From assembly GCA_016185015.1 (NCBI GenBank), contig JACPOI010000016.1, positions 62,001 through 126,000 of the forward strand: 64,000 nucleotides of DNA, in the 5' to 3' direction. Numbering within the stretch: position 1 is the first letter of the stretch; each line of letters starts with the position of its first letter. A program made the translations under genes and the position numbers. The stretch comes from Burkholderiales bacterium. Its GTDB lineage: Bacteria; Pseudomonadota; Gammaproteobacteria; Burkholderiales; Burkholderiaceae_C. Positions 26,385 through 36,054 of the stretch are shown here, piece by piece. The notes beneath the pieces were generated by a model, which searched no databases, was not told the DNA's origin, and saw only the letters and a list, made by a program, of their open reading frames with translations.

Positions 26385-27338
26385 TCAGGCGTGCAAAAGA
26401 CCGCTGTGCGCGGCCGCGTGGCGCAACCAGGCCGCATCCTGCGCCAGGGTCAGGGCCGCCTCCAGCGGGCGCGAATGCCGCTCGGCCGTCTGGAACATGA
26501 ACCCGATGGAAGTACGCACTTCAGGACTGCTCAGCGGCCGGGCCTCCAGTTCCCGGTAGGCGCGCACCGCGCCGACCAGCGCCCCCGGCATGACGCAGCT
26601 GACTGCGCCGCCCACGGCACTGAGCGCCAGCGTCAGCAGGGAATTGGTCTCCAGCACCGGCTGGACCCGGACGCCCGCCTTGGCAAAGGCGCCGTCCACG
26701 ATGTGGCGGTTGTACATCTCGGAGGTCATCAGGCACAGCGGCAACTCGGCCGCCTCCTGCCAGGTCAGCGGCGCACCGAAGTGCATGCCCTGTGCGTCCG
26801 GCTGAGGCGGCAACGCCGCCTTGCGCACCAGGAAATAGTGCTCGGTGTACTGCAGCAGGGTCTGCAAGGCGCCGGTGCCGGGGCGCACACGCTCGATAAA
26901 GCCCAGGCCCATGTCCAGTGTGAGCTTCTCCAGCCCCTCCTCGATCTCCTGCGAGCTCATGGAGCGCACCACGGGCCGGATGCCCGGGTGGCGCGCCTGC
27001 AGCATGGCGGCAAAACGCGCCGCCACTGGTTCGGCCGAGGGCACGACACCGATGCCCAGGCGCCCCTGCGGCTGGCCGCCCACGCTGCTGAGATCCTGCT
27101 TGAGCAACTGTTCCTCGCGCAGCATGCGGCGCGCGCTCTCGAGCAGGCGCTCGCCCTCGGGCGTGAAACCCACGAAAGTGCGGCCGCGCTTGACGATGGA
27201 CGAGCCGAACTCCTCCTCCAGCGCGCGCAGGGCGTTGGAGAGGGCCGGCTGCGTGACGAAGCAGGCCTGGGCGGCACGGGCGAAATGCTTGTGCTCGTCG
27301 AGGGCGACGAGGTAGCGCATGGAGACGAGCAGGTTCAT
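26385..27338 (-). CDS. LysR-family regulator, probable activator of the fds operon
   Basis: 317 aa. The N-terminal winged helix (about residues 1-60) contains FARAAQACFVTQPALSNALRALEEEFGS. The remainder is a two-lobe effector-binding domain of normal length. It lies directly upstream of fdsGB in the same direction, the arrangement seen for FdsR-type regulators of soluble formate dehydrogenase, so an fds regulator is the best guess. The gap to fdsGB (150 bp) holds AT-rich imperfect inverted repeats suitable for LysR binding. Possible control of the divergent binding-protein gene cannot be excluded. Confidence 0.85.
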   Translation of the reverse strand: MNLLVSMRYLVALDEHKHFARAAQACFVTQPALSNALRALEEEFGSSIVKRGRTFVGFTPEGERLLESARRMLREEQLLKQDLSSVGGQPQGRLGIGVVPSAEPVAARFAAMLQARHPGIRPVVRSMSSQEIEEGLEKLTLDMGLGFIERVRPGTGALQTLLQYTEHYFLVRKAALPPQPDAQGMHFGAPLTWQEAAELPLCLMTSEMYNRHIVDGAFAKAGVRVQPVLETNSLLTLALSAVGGAVSCVMPGALVGAVRAYRELEARPLSSPEVRTSIGFMFQTAERHSRPLEAALTLAQDAAWLRHAAAHSGLLHA

Positions 27339-27414
27339 CGGTCCGCCATCTTGCCAGAACGTGAACTTGTGCTCTTCCGAGCCTCATTCCTAGGGGAAAA
27401 CACTGAAACGAAAA

Positions 27415-27443
27415 TTCAATTGATTCATTCAAATAACTATACT
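27415..27443 (+). promoter_or_regulatory. Candidate promoter for the ABC binding-protein gene
   Basis: TATACT at 27438-27443 is a good -10 element; 17 bp upstream lies TTCAAT, a poor -35. The surrounding 27400-27460 is strikingly AT-rich for this genome, as expected of a divergent promoter region beside a LysR gene. Confidence 0.35.
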
Positions 27444-27518
27444 TAATAACCAATTATGGGCAGCGCAGCCCGCAGACGCGCTCTGCATGCAGGCGGCGTG
27501 GTCTATCCAGGAATACCT

Positions 27519-28649
27519 ATGTTTCGACCTTTCGTATTGGCCATTGGATTGATGATGGGCGGGGTGGCGGTCGCGGGAGACCGCGGCGTCACACCCACCG
27601 AGATCCGCCTTGGCGCCTCCGCCGTGTTGAGCGGCCCCTTGGGCTCCCAGACGCTTGAGTTCGGTGAAGGCTCACGGCTGCTCTTCGATGCCGTGAACGC
27701 GGCAGGCGGTGTGCATGGCCGCAAGATCGTCTACACCACCCTGGACGACGGCTTCGACGTGAAGCGCGCCGTCGAAAACACCCGCAAGCTGATCGACGAG
27801 CAGGGTGTTTTCATGATCTACAACAACACGGGCACGGCCCAGACCGGGGCCATCCTGCCCCTGGCTGAGGAGAGCCGGACGATCATTTTTGGCCCCGTGA
27901 CCGGCGCCACGTCCTTTCGCAACAAGGTCAATCCCTACCTTTTCCACGTGAGGGCGAGTTATGCCGACGAGGCGCGCCGCATCGTGTCGCATCTGCAGGA
28001 GACGGGCATCAGCCGCGTCACCGTGCTGTACCAGGACGACGGCCTGGGCAAGACCCTGCTCGCTGAACTGCAGCAGGCCGCCGCGGCCGCCAAAATCAGC
28101 TTCAATACAGAGGTCAAACTCGACCCCAAGGCGCCGGACTACGCCGGTGCCGCTGCAGCCACCGAGCGCGCACAGCCCCAGGCCGTGCTGCTGGGCGCCG
28201 CGGGCGGCACCATGACCAATTACATCAAGGCAACCTTGCAGACCAGCCTGCGCCCGACCTTCTACGGCTTCTCGGTCGCCAACGTGGATTCGATCCGCCG
28301 TGACTTGAAAGAGCAGGCGCGCGGCATCGTGCTGGCGCAGGTCATGCCGCCTCTGCGCAATACCACCATCCCGGTGGTGGCCGAGTACCACCGAATCCTG
28401 CGCGAGAAGAATCCGGCGGCGATCCCATCGGCGTTCCAGCTAGAGGGTTTTGTCCACGCCAAGCTGCTCGTCGAAGGCCTGCGCCGCGCGGGGCGCAATC
28501 TGAGCACGGCGTCGTTCATCAAGGCCATGGAGGATGCCGGCGAGATCAGCTTCGGCCGTTTTGCGGCCAAGTACTCACCCAGCTCCCACAATGGATCGTC
28601 CTACGTCGAGCTGGCGATCGTGGACAGCACGGGGCAGCTGCGCTACTGA
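27519..28649 (+). CDS. ABC transporter substrate-binding protein, branched-chain amino acid (LivK) type
   Basis: 376-aa periplasmic protein with a signal peptide (MFRPFVLAIGLMMGGVAVAG). The type I periplasmic-binding fold is recognisable from TEIRLGASAVLSGPLGSQTLEFGEG, VNAAGGVHGRKIVYTTLDDGFD and VTVLYQDDGLGKTLLAEL. No permease or ATPase gene is adjacent, so the protein may feed a distant transporter or act as a sensor component. The ATG at 27519 has CCAGGA upstream and directly precedes the signal peptide. It is transcribed divergently from the LysR gene. Confidence 0.88.
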   Translation: MFRPFVLAIGLMMGGVAVAGDRGVTPTEIRLGASAVLSGPLGSQTLEFGEGSRLLFDAVNAAGGVHGRKIVYTTLDDGFDVKRAVENTRKLIDEQGVFMIYNNTGTAQTGAILPLAEESRTIIFGPVTGATSFRNKVNPYLFHVRASYADEARRIVSHLQETGISRVTVLYQDDGLGKTLLAELQQAAAAAKISFNTEVKLDPKAPDYAGAAAATERAQPQAVLLGAAGGTMTNYIKATLQTSLRPTFYGFSVANVDSIRRDLKEQARGIVLAQVMPPLRNTTIPVVAEYHRILREKNPAAIPSAFQLEGFVHAKLLVEGLRRAGRNLSTASFIKAMEDAGEISFGRFAAKYSPSSHNGSSYVELAIVDSTGQLRY

Positions 28650-28700
28650 GCATCGCCCGCTGAGTGGCGCGCTCAAGATATTTCTTGCCTAGCTTTTGTA

Positions 28701-29140
28701 ACCCCCACTCATCCCCCCGCCCTTCTCTACCCCCGCCGGGGTAGAGAAGGGGGCCTGGATTTGGCTTCTGGTGTTCTGGACCGGCTTCTACGGCACGAAC
28801 CGTCGCCACCATGGATGGTGGGCCGAGATTTCTGGCCTGCGGTCGTAGTAAAGGGATTCACGTCTACGCGCCAACGACGACGGCCGCAGTGCGGCCTGCC
28901 GTGAAGGAAAAAAACGCAGGAATATTTGGGAAGTCTGTCTCGTTGCTGGCCGGCGTAGCCGCCAGCGGTGGCGACCCGATCCGGACGAGTTCTCTACGAC
29001 CGTTGGCTCACCACTCTGGGCCAGCGAGGATGAGCGCGACCTCGCGCGCCTTAGAAGCGTAGCCGGCGCAAAGCAAGCAAATCAAGGCTCCCCTCTTTGC
29101 CCCCGGCGGGGGGCAGAGAGGGGCGGGGGGTGAGTGGGGG
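28701..29140. repeat. Structured intergenic mosaic repeat, copy B
   Basis: Fills most of the 569-bp gap between the binding-protein gene and apbC; no credible gene was seen. It is bounded by hairpins at 28721-28750 (13-bp stem, loop CGCC) and 29090-29123, inverted relative to one another. Outside them are CACTCATCCCCCC and its near-complement GGGGGGTGAGTGGGGGG. The blocks ACGAACCGTCGCCACC (28795-28810) and GCGGTCGTAGTAAA (28839-28852) are identical to copy A near 0.55 kb and in the same order. The interior between the blocks and the right end differs from copy A. Confidence 0.8.
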
Positions 29141-29218
29141 GTTGTTAAAAGCCCCGCCAGGGAAACGCTGTAAGAGGAAAGGCTCAGCAGGCCACAGGAA
29201 AAAAGGCGATCAACCCGT

Positions 29219-30310
29219 TCAGGTTTCCTTCGAAATCTTGATGCTCGGGAACTTGTTCGAGAAGTCCTTGTTCTTGGCCGCAATGGACACTGCTACCTGC
29301 CGCGCCACAGCCTTGTAGATGCCAGCGACTTCGCCGTCCGGGTCGGCCACCACGGTGGGCTTGCCGTTGTCAGCCTGCACGCGGATCTGCATGTTCAGCG
29401 GCAAGGCGCCCAGGTAGTCCATGCCGTACTCGGCCGCCATCTTCTTGCCGCCATCGACGCCAAAGATGTGCTCGATGTGGCCGCAGTTGCTGCACACGTG
29501 CACCGCCATGTTCTCCACGATGCCCAGGATGGGCACGCCCACCTTCTCGAACATCTTGATGCCCTTCTTGGCGTCCAGCAGGGCGATGTCCTGCGGCGTG
29601 GTGACGATGACCGCGCCGGTCATGGGCACGCGCTGGCTCAGCGTGAGCTGGATGTCGCCGGTGCCCGGGGGCATGTCGACGATGAGGTAGTCCAGGTCTT
29701 TCCAGTTGGTCTGGCGCAGCAGCTGCTCCAGCGCCTGGGTGGCCATGGGGCCGCGCCAGATCATGGCTTCGTCCTGCGCCACCAGGAAACCGATGGACAT
29801 GACCTGCACGCCGTAGTTCTCCAGCGGCTCCATAGTCTTGCCGTCGTCGCTCTCGGGGCGACCGTCGATGCCCATCATCATGGGCTGGCTGGGGCCGTAG
29901 ATGTCGGCATCCAGGATGCCCACGCTGGCGCCCTCGGCCGCCAGGGCCAGGGCCAGGTTGACGGCCGTGGTGCTCTTGCCCACGCCACCCTTGCCCGACG
30001 CCACGGCCACGATGTTCTTCACCTTGGGCAGCAGCGCCACGCCGCGCTGCACGGCATGCGCGACGATCTTGACGTTGAGATTGACCGAGACGTTGTTGAC
30101 ACCCGCCACGCCCTTGGCCGCGGCGATCAGCGCCTTGCGGAAACCGGGGATCTGGCTCTTGGCCGGGTAACCCAGCTCGATGTCGAAGGCAACGTCGCCG
30201 TCCTGGACAGTCAGGTTCTTGACGGCCTTGCTGGAAACGAAATCCTTGCCCGTGTTCGGGTCCACTACCACCTTGAGGGCGTCCAGCAACGCCTGTTCTG
30301 TCACTGCCAT
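29219..30310 (-). CDS. apbC: Iron-sulfur cluster carrier protein (Mrp/ApbC)
   Basis: 363-aa cytoplasmic P-loop ATPase that carries and donates 4Fe-4S clusters. An N-terminal MIP18-like domain (residues 1-85) precedes the ParA/MinD-type NTPase with deviant Walker A SGKGGVGKSTTAV. The CxxC cluster ligands are in VCSNCGHIEHIFG. The ATG at 30310 has AGGAG 8 bases upstream. It is monocistronic here and divergent from the patatin gene. The large Fe-S load of the nearby formate enzymes is consistent with need for such a carrier, but the gene is general housekeeping. Confidence 0.96.
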   Translation of the reverse strand: MAVTEQALLDALKVVVDPNTGKDFVSSKAVKNLTVQDGDVAFDIELGYPAKSQIPGFRKALIAAAKGVAGVNNVSVNLNVKIVAHAVQRGVALLPKVKNIVAVASGKGGVGKSTTAVNLALALAAEGASVGILDADIYGPSQPMMMGIDGRPESDDGKTMEPLENYGVQVMSIGFLVAQDEAMIWRGPMATQALEQLLRQTNWKDLDYLIVDMPPGTGDIQLTLSQRVPMTGAVIVTTPQDIALLDAKKGIKMFEKVGVPILGIVENMAVHVCSNCGHIEHIFGVDGGKKMAAEYGMDYLGALPLNMQIRVQADNGKPTVVADPDGEVAGIYKAVARQVAVSIAAKNKDFSNKFPSIKISKET

Positions 30311-30444
30311 TCGAATACTCCTGAAGAGGGCGTAGTCTAGCCTTGGCGGACATAACCCCGCCGGAGCGGGCAAATTGCACACCCCGGGATTTCCCGCAGC
30401 AGCCCTCGCCTCCCGGACGCCGACCCGCCCCGCATAATGGCTTC

Positions 30445-31710
30445 ATGGCCAGCGATGCCCCCGACGACAAGAGCCCGCCGCGCATCGGTCTGCTGCTGAC
30501 CGGCGGCGGCGCGCGCGCCGCCTATCAGGTCGGCGTGCTGCAAGCCCTGGCCGAACTGCGCCGCACCCGCGTGCCCGGTGCGCCCCCCTCCAGCCCCTTC
30601 TCTATCATCACCGGCACCTCAGCCGGCGCCATCAACGCGGCCTCGCTGGCCTGCGGCGCCGACGACTTCGACCTGGCCGTGCGGCGCATCGTCTCGGTCT
30701 GGGAGAACTTCGAGGCCAGCCAGGTCTACGAGGCCGACCTGCTGAGCGTGCTGCGCAGCGGCGCGCGCTGGATGAGCCTGCTGTCCCTGGGCTGGCTGAT
30801 TGCGCGCTGGCGCCGCATCAAGCCGCGCTCGCTGCTTGACAACAGCCCGCTGGAAGAACTGCTGCACACCATGGTGCCGCTGGAACGTCTGCCCGGCCTG
30901 ATCGCGCAGGGCCACCTTCAGGCGCTGGCGGTCACGGCCTCCAGCTACAGCTCGGGCCACCACGTCACTTTCTTTGAGGGCGACGAGGCGCTGCAGCCCT
31001 GGGTGCGCTCGCAGCGCCTGGCGGTGCGCGACCGCATCACGCACGAGCACCTGCTGGCCTCCTCGGCCATCCCCTTCGTCTTCCCGGCCAAGGCCCTGCC
31101 CATCAACGGCGGCACCGAATACTTCGGCGACGGCTCCATGCGCCAGACCGCGCCGGTGGCACCCGCCATCCACCTGGGCTCCGAGCGCATCCTGGTGGTG
31201 GGCGCAGGCCGCATGAGCGAGCCGCGCGACACCCTCCAGCGCGCCGCCCCTGGCACCTACCCGTCGCTGGCGCAGATCGCCGGCCACGCCATGTCCAGCA
31301 TCTTCCTGGACGCTCTGGCGGTGGACATCGAACGCATCCGCCGCATCAACCAGACCCTCAACCTGATCCCGCGCGAGGCGCGCCAGGCCAGTGCCCTGAA
31401 GCCGGTGGAGCTGCTGGTGATCTCGCCCTCCGAGCGGCTGGACCAGATCGCCGCCCGGCATGCCGACGCGCTGCCGCACGCCGTGCGCAGCCTGCTGGGC
31501 GGGCTGGGGGTGTCCTCGAAGAAGGCCGACGTCAAGGGCGGCGCCCTCACCAGCTACCTGCTGTTCGAGGCCGCCTACACGCGTGAGCTCATGGCCCTGG
31601 GCCACGCCGACACCCTGCGCCAGGAAGACGAGGTCTGTCGTTTCTTCGGCTGGGATCTGGTACAGGCCGAACCCCGTGTGGAACGCCGACGCGACCCGCT
31701 GCGCGTCTAG
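30445..31710 (+). CDS. Patatin-like phospholipase (RssA type)
   Basis: 421 aa. The patatin fold is shown by the oxyanion motif LLTGGGARAAYQVGVLQAL, the nucleophile elbow ITGTSAGAINA (Ser of GTSAG), and the catalytic Asp in YFGDGSMRQTAPV. It probably hydrolyses acyl ester bonds in lipids at the inner membrane. No signal peptide is visible. The ATG at 30445 (MASDAPDDKSPP) was chosen because the conserved region begins about 18 codons later. It is followed 59 bp later by metG. Confidence 0.9.
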   Translation: MASDAPDDKSPPRIGLLLTGGGARAAYQVGVLQALAELRRTRVPGAPPSSPFSIITGTSAGAINAASLACGADDFDLAVRRIVSVWENFEASQVYEADLLSVLRSGARWMSLLSLGWLIARWRRIKPRSLLDNSPLEELLHTMVPLERLPGLIAQGHLQALAVTASSYSSGHHVTFFEGDEALQPWVRSQRLAVRDRITHEHLLASSAIPFVFPAKALPINGGTEYFGDGSMRQTAPVAPAIHLGSERILVVGAGRMSEPRDTLQRAAPGTYPSLAQIAGHAMSSIFLDALAVDIERIRRINQTLNLIPREARQASALKPVELLVISPSERLDQIAARHADALPHAVRSLLGGLGVSSKKADVKGGALTSYLLFEAAYTRELMALGHADTLRQEDEVCRFFGWDLVQAEPRVERRRDPLRV

Positions 31711-31769
31711 CCCAGGCCGTTCCCGGCCCGGGCGACTAAAATTACGGGTTCCCTCCGGAAGATCCCCCC

Positions 31770-33836
31770 ATGCCCCGCAAACTCTTCGTCACCACCGCCC
31801 TGCCCTACGCCAACGGCAACTTCCACATCGGCCACATCATGGAATACATCCAGGCCGATATCTGGGTGCGGATGCAGCGCATGCTGGGCCACGAGGTGAA
31901 CTTCGTCGGGGCCGACGACACGCACGGCGCGCCCATCATGATCGCCGCCGAAAAGGCCGGCAAGACCCCGCAGCAGTTCGTGGCCGACATCGCCGCCGGC
32001 CGCGCACAGTACCTCAACGGCTTTCACATCCAGTTCGACAACTGGAGCTCGACCGACAGCCCCGAGAACCACCAGCTCGCGCAGCAGATCTACCTGGACC
32101 TCAAGGCCAACGGCCTGATCGCCAGCCAGGTGGTCGAGCAGTTCTTCGACCCCGAGAAGAACATGTTCCTGCCGGACCGTTTCATCAAGGGCGAGTGTCC
32201 CAAGTGCGGGGCGAAAGACCAGTACGGCGACAACTGCGAGGTCTGCGGCGCCGTCTACGCCCCCACCGACCTGAAGAACCCCTACTCGGCCCTGTCGGGC
32301 GCCAAGCCGGTGCTCAAAAGCTCCGAGCACTTCTTCTTCAAGCTGTCGGATCCGCGCTGCGTGGCCTTCCTCGAAGAATGGACGCAGGACGGTCGGCTGC
32401 AGCCCGAAGTGGCCAACAAGGTGCGCGAATGGTTCACCGTGCGCACCAACCCGGACGGCAGCAGCAGCGAAGGTCTGGGCGACTGGGACATCTCGCGCGA
32501 CGCGCCTTACTTCGGCATCGAAATCCCCGGTGCGCCGGGCAAGTACTTCTACGTGTGGCTGGACGCGCCCGTGGGCTACCTCGCCTCGCTCAAGAACCTG
32601 CTGGACAAACGCGGTCAGGATTACGAGGCCTATATGGCCGATCCGAAGCTGGAGCAGTACCACTTCATCGGCAAGGACATCGTCACCTTCCACACCCTGT
32701 TCTGGCCCGCCATGCTGAAGTTCAGCGGCCGCAAGACGCCGGACAAGGTCTTCGTGCACGGCTTCCTCACCGTGAACAACGGCGAGAAGATGAGCAAGAG
32801 CCGCGGCACCGGCCTGGACCCGCTCAAGTACCTGGCCCTGGGCATGAACCCGGAATGGCTGCGTTATTACCTGGCCGCCAAGCTCAGCGGCCGCAACGAA
32901 GACATCGACTTCAATGCCGACGACTTCATGGCGCGCGCCAACAGCGACCTGGTCGGCAAGTACATCAACATCGCCTCGCGCGCGGCCGGTTTCCTGAGCA
33001 AACGTTTCGGCGGCAAGCTGGGCAGCGACATCTCGGGTGACGGTGACGCCCTGCTGCAACACCTGCGCGATGGCGCCACCAACCTCGCCGAGCTGTATGC
33101 CGAGCGCGAGTACGGCAAGGCCCTGCGCGAGATCATGCTGCTGGCCGACCGCGTCAACGCCTACGTCGACCAGAACAAACCCTGGGAACTGGCCAAGCAG
33201 GAGGGCATGGACAGCCACCTGCACGATGTCTGCACCGTCTGCATCGAAGCCTTCCGCCTGCTCACCATCTACCTCAAGCCGGTGCTGCCGGCCCTGGCCA
33301 CCCAGGTCGAGAGCTTCCTCCAGGTCCAGCCCCTGATGTGGAGCGACGCGTCGCGCACACTGGGCGCCGGCCACGTCATCGGCGAGTACAAGCACCTGAT
33401 GCAGCGCGTGGACATCAAACAGCTGGAAGCGCTGTTTGAAGCCCCCGCCGCACCCGAGCCCGAGAAAGTGCTCCCTGGCGGCGAGGAACTGGCCCCCACC
33501 ATCAGCATCGACGACTTCGCCAAGATCGACCTGCGCATCGCCAAGATCGTCAACTGCGAGCCGGTCGAAGGTTCCACCAAATTGCTGCGCCTGACGCTCG
33601 ACGTGGGCGAAGGCAAGACCCGCAACGTCTTCAGCGGCATTGCTTCCGCCTACAAACCCGAAGACCTGGTGGGCAAGCTCACGGTGATGGTGGCCAACCT
33701 GGCCCCGCGCAAGATGAAGTTTGGAGTGTCAGAAGGCATGGTGCTCGCCGCCAGCCACGCCGACGAGAAAGCCGAGCCCGGCATCTACGTGCTCAACCCC
33801 TGGCCGGGCGCGCAGCCGGGCATGCGGGTACGCTAA
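31770..33836 (+). CDS. metG: Methionyl-tRNA synthetase
   Basis: 688 aa. Class I signature HIGH is in [10 protein letters not shown], and KMSKS in [12 protein letters not shown] zinc-binding insert [18 protein letters not shown] is present, as in the longer proteobacterial type. The C-terminal 110 residues are the OB-fold tRNA-binding/dimerisation domain ([19 protein letters not shown]). The protein is complete and normal in length. It converges with the diguanylate cyclase gene 3 bp downstream. Confidence 0.98.
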   Translation: MPRKLFVTTALPYANGNFHIGHIMEYIQADIWVRMQRMLGHEVNFVGADDTHGAPIMIAAEKAGKTPQQFVADIAAGRAQYLNGFHIQFDNWSSTDSPENHQLAQQIYLDLKANGLIASQVVEQFFDPEKNMFLPDRFIKGECPKCGAKDQYGDNCEVCGAVYAPTDLKNPYSALSGAKPVLKSSEHFFFKLSDPRCVAFLEEWTQDGRLQPEVANKVREWFTVRTNPDGSSSEGLGDWDISRDAPYFGIEIPGAPGKYFYVWLDAPVGYLASLKNLLDKRGQDYEAYMADPKLEQYHFIGKDIVTFHTLFWPAMLKFSGRKTPDKVFVHGFLTVNNGEKMSKSRGTGLDPLKYLALGMNPEWLRYYLAAKLSGRNEDIDFNADDFMARANSDLVGKYINIASRAAGFLSKRFGGKLGSDISGDGDALLQHLRDGATNLAELYAEREYGKALREIMLLADRVNAYVDQNKPWELAKQEGMDSHLHDVCTVCIEAFRLLTIYLKPVLPALATQVESFLQVQPLMWSDASRTLGAGHVIGEYKHLMQRVDIKQLEALFEAPAAPEPEKVLPGGEELAPTISIDDFAKIDLRIAKIVNCEPVEGSTKLLRLTLDVGEGKTRNVFSGIASAYKPEDLVGKLTVMVANLAPRKMKFGVSEGMVLAASHADEKAEPGIYVLNPWPGAQPGMRVR

Positions 33837-33839
33837 AGA

Positions 33840-35000
33840 TCAAGCTGGACAGGGCGCCACAATGTAGTGGGCTCTGCCGCTGCTCTTGACGCGGTACAGC
33901 GCCTCATCGGCGCAACGCACCAGGCTTTCGGCCACCAGGTCCTGCACGGCCACCACGGTGGCCACGCCGATGCTCACCGTCAGGTACTCCGCTACCGGCG
34001 AGTCCTCGTGCGGCATGTCGGCCCGGACGATCTCGTCCATGCAGCGCTGGGCCACCGTCATGGCCGCCTCGGCATCGGCCCCGGGCAGCAGCAGGGCGAA
34101 CTCCTCGCCGCCGTAGCGCGCCACCAGCTCCCCCGAGCGCTGGGCGCAGTCGTAGAGGATGCCGGCCACCTGCCGCAGGCAGGCATCACCGGCCAGATGG
34201 CCGTAGCGGTCGTTGTAGCGTTTGAAATGGTCGATGTCGATCAGCAGCAGCGAGATGGGCTGGCGGCTGCGCATGCTGCGCTGCCATTCGGTGTAGAGGT
34301 GCTGGTCGAACTGGCGGCGGTTGGCCAGGCCGGTCAGGCCGTCGGTGGCGGACAGCCGCTCCAGCTGCTGGTTGCTGCGCTCCAGCGCCATGCTCTTTTG
34401 CACCAGCTCGGTCACGTCCAGGCGCGCCATCACCAGGCAACCCGAGGGCGTGCTGATTTCGTACAGGTGCATCCAGCGCCCGTCGGGTCGTGAACGCAGC
34501 AACGGCCGGTTGAGCTGGCCGCGGCCAGCCAGCCGCTCGCGCAGCCAGTCCTCCTCGCGACCCAGGGCCTCGGGAATGGCGCCGTTCTCCAGCGCGCGGT
34601 GCATCATGGATTCGAAAGTCTGGCCGATCAGCTCACCGCCGTAGCGGTAGGGCGCCATCTCGGCGGCCGAGCGGTTGAACAGCACCAGCCGGTCATGCTG
34701 GTCATAGATGGCCACGCCCAGGGGCAGGGCCTCGATGGCTTCCTGCAGGCACTGGTGGCTCATTTCCAGGGATTGGCGCTCGTATTCGTCGTTGAGCACA
34801 TGGCGCACGACCGCACGGCCCAGCACCAGCAAGCCCAGGACCAGCACCCCACCCAGCACGGCCGCCAGAGCGGTCGGCAGTCCAGAGGGGGCCAGCAGGA
34901 CCAGGCCACCGCTCAGGCCGAGCGCCGCCAGGAGCACGAACACGCCCAGCACCGTCAGCCAGCGATGGCTTTTCATGCCTACGAAATCTGCCAGATGCAT
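33840..35000 (-). CDS. Membrane PAS-GGDEF diguanylate cyclase
   Basis: 386 aa. Two membrane helices (about residues 14-34 and 39-62) precede a PAS domain (about 75-195: EALPLGVAIYDQHDRLVLFNRSA) and a C-terminal GGDEF domain. The active site is GGEEF (RYGGEEFALLLPGAD), a catalytically competent variant. The RxxD inhibitory site is absent (RSGE instead). It makes the second messenger c-di-GMP. A strong hairpin with a T-tract lies in its presumed leader, 55 bp before the start codon, raising the possibility of attenuation. Confidence 0.9.
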   Translation of the reverse strand: MHLADFVGMKSHRWLTVLGVFVLLAALGLSGGLVLLAPSGLPTALAAVLGGVLVLGLLVLGRAVVRHVLNDEYERQSLEMSHQCLQEAIEALPLGVAIYDQHDRLVLFNRSAAEMAPYRYGGELIGQTFESMMHRALENGAIPEALGREEDWLRERLAGRGQLNRPLLRSRPDGRWMHLYEISTPSGCLVMARLDVTELVQKSMALERSNQQLERLSATDGLTGLANRRQFDQHLYTEWQRSMRSRQPISLLLIDIDHFKRYNDRYGHLAGDACLRQVAGILYDCAQRSGELVARYGGEEFALLLPGADAEAAMTVAQRCMDEIVRADMPHEDSPVAEYLTVSIGVATVVAVQDLVAESLVRCADEALYRVKSSGRAHYIVAPCPA

Positions 35001-35054
35001 CAACGGAGAACCTGATGAAAGGGAGGAGTCGAGCGGGCCTGCCTGAGAACGCAG

Positions 35055-35100
35055 AAAAAAGGGGGCACACCGACACTCCTCTTGTCGGTGCGCCCCTTTT
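35055..35100 (-). terminator. Terminator-like hairpin in the leader of the diguanylate cyclase gene
   Basis: A 14-bp stem with one G-U pair (35062-35075 with 35083-35096) and a 7-base loop is followed on the minus strand by TTTTTT and on the plus strand by TTTT. It lies between two divergent genes, where an ordinary terminator has no gene to end. It could be an attenuator for the leftward cyclase gene or the end of an unannotated small RNA. A second hairpin, GGCA/GCCGC type, lies at about 35132-35155. Confidence 0.65.
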
Positions 35101-35237
35101 GCCTGATGGCTGTGACAGCAGCAACTGAACTTTAGGCAAGCCGCAGCGGCCTGCCTATCCCCCAACAGGGTCATAGGGCAACACATTCCATTCCGCCAGG
35201 CGAAAAAAGAGCGCTGGCCAGCCGCTAAACTGGACAC

Positions 35238-36011
35238 ATGCCCAGTCCCCGGCCGCCCTCCCACCCCCACTGGTGGACCGATGTCCACCGCTCCCCGCTG
35301 GCCAACCTGCGCCTGGGCATCAGCCTGAGCTTCATCGCCGGGGCCACCAATGCCGGCGGCTTCCTGGCCATCGGGCAGTACACCTCGCACATGACGGGGC
35401 TGCTGTCCGCGGTGGCGGACCACCTGGTGCTGGGCCAGTTCGCCCTGGTGGCGGCAAGCCTGGCGGCCATCGCCGCCTTCGTGGGCGGCGCCATGACCAC
35501 CGCCCTGATGGTCAACTGGGGCCACCGGCGCCAGTTGCGCAGCGCCTATGCCCGGCCGCTGGCCCTAGAGACCGCGCTGTTGCTGGTGTTCGGCCTCTTC
35601 GGCGCGGCCATCAACCTGCACGCCGAGCTGTTTGCGCCGCTGACGGTGCTGCTGCTCTGTTACATCATGGGCCTGCAGAACGCGGTGATCACCAAGGTCT
35701 CCAACGCCGAGATCCGCACCACCCACGTGACGGGCCTGGTGACCGACATCGGCATCGAACTGGGCAAGCTGGTCTATTTCAACCGCTCACCCGCGCCGGT
35801 CAAGGTGCAGGCCAACCAGCGCAAGCTGCGCATCCACCTTGCGCTGGTCGCTGCCTTTTTTGCCGGTGGCGTGCTGGGGGCCTTGGGCTTCAAGCTCTGG
35901 GGTTACGTCACCACCGTGCCGCTGGCGGTGCTGCTCGGCCTGCTGGTTTCGGGCCCGCTGCTGTATGACCTGCGCAACGGTCGGCTGGCGCCGCCCGCGA
36001 CACCCGGCTGA
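35238..36011 (+). CDS. YoaK/DUF1275 family membrane protein
   Basis: 257-aa inner-membrane protein with about six hydrophobic helices. Family marks are ISLSFIAGATNAGGFLAIGQYTSHMTGLLSAVAD near the start and GLQNAVITKVSNAEIRTTHVTGLVTDIGIELG in the middle. The function of DUF1275 proteins is not established; transport is suspected. It is followed 43 bp later by a SulP transporter gene in the same direction, so the two may be co-transcribed. Confidence 0.88.
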   Translation: MPSPRPPSHPHWWTDVHRSPLANLRLGISLSFIAGATNAGGFLAIGQYTSHMTGLLSAVADHLVLGQFALVAASLAAIAAFVGGAMTTALMVNWGHRRQLRSAYARPLALETALLLVFGLFGAAINLHAELFAPLTVLLLCYIMGLQNAVITKVSNAEIRTTHVTGLVTDIGIELGKLVYFNRSPAPVKVQANQRKLRIHLALVAAFFAGGVLGALGFKLWGYVTTVPLAVLLGLLVSGPLLYDLRNGRLAPPATPG

Positions 36012-36054
36012 GAAAGCGGCGAGGGCCGGCAGGCCAGGCGTACACTGATTTGCC

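Noticed and set aside
35100-35237. c-di-GMP (GEMM) or fluoride riboswitch upstream of the diguanylate cyclase
   Set aside because: Conserved core bases of neither class are present; only generic hairpins are seen.
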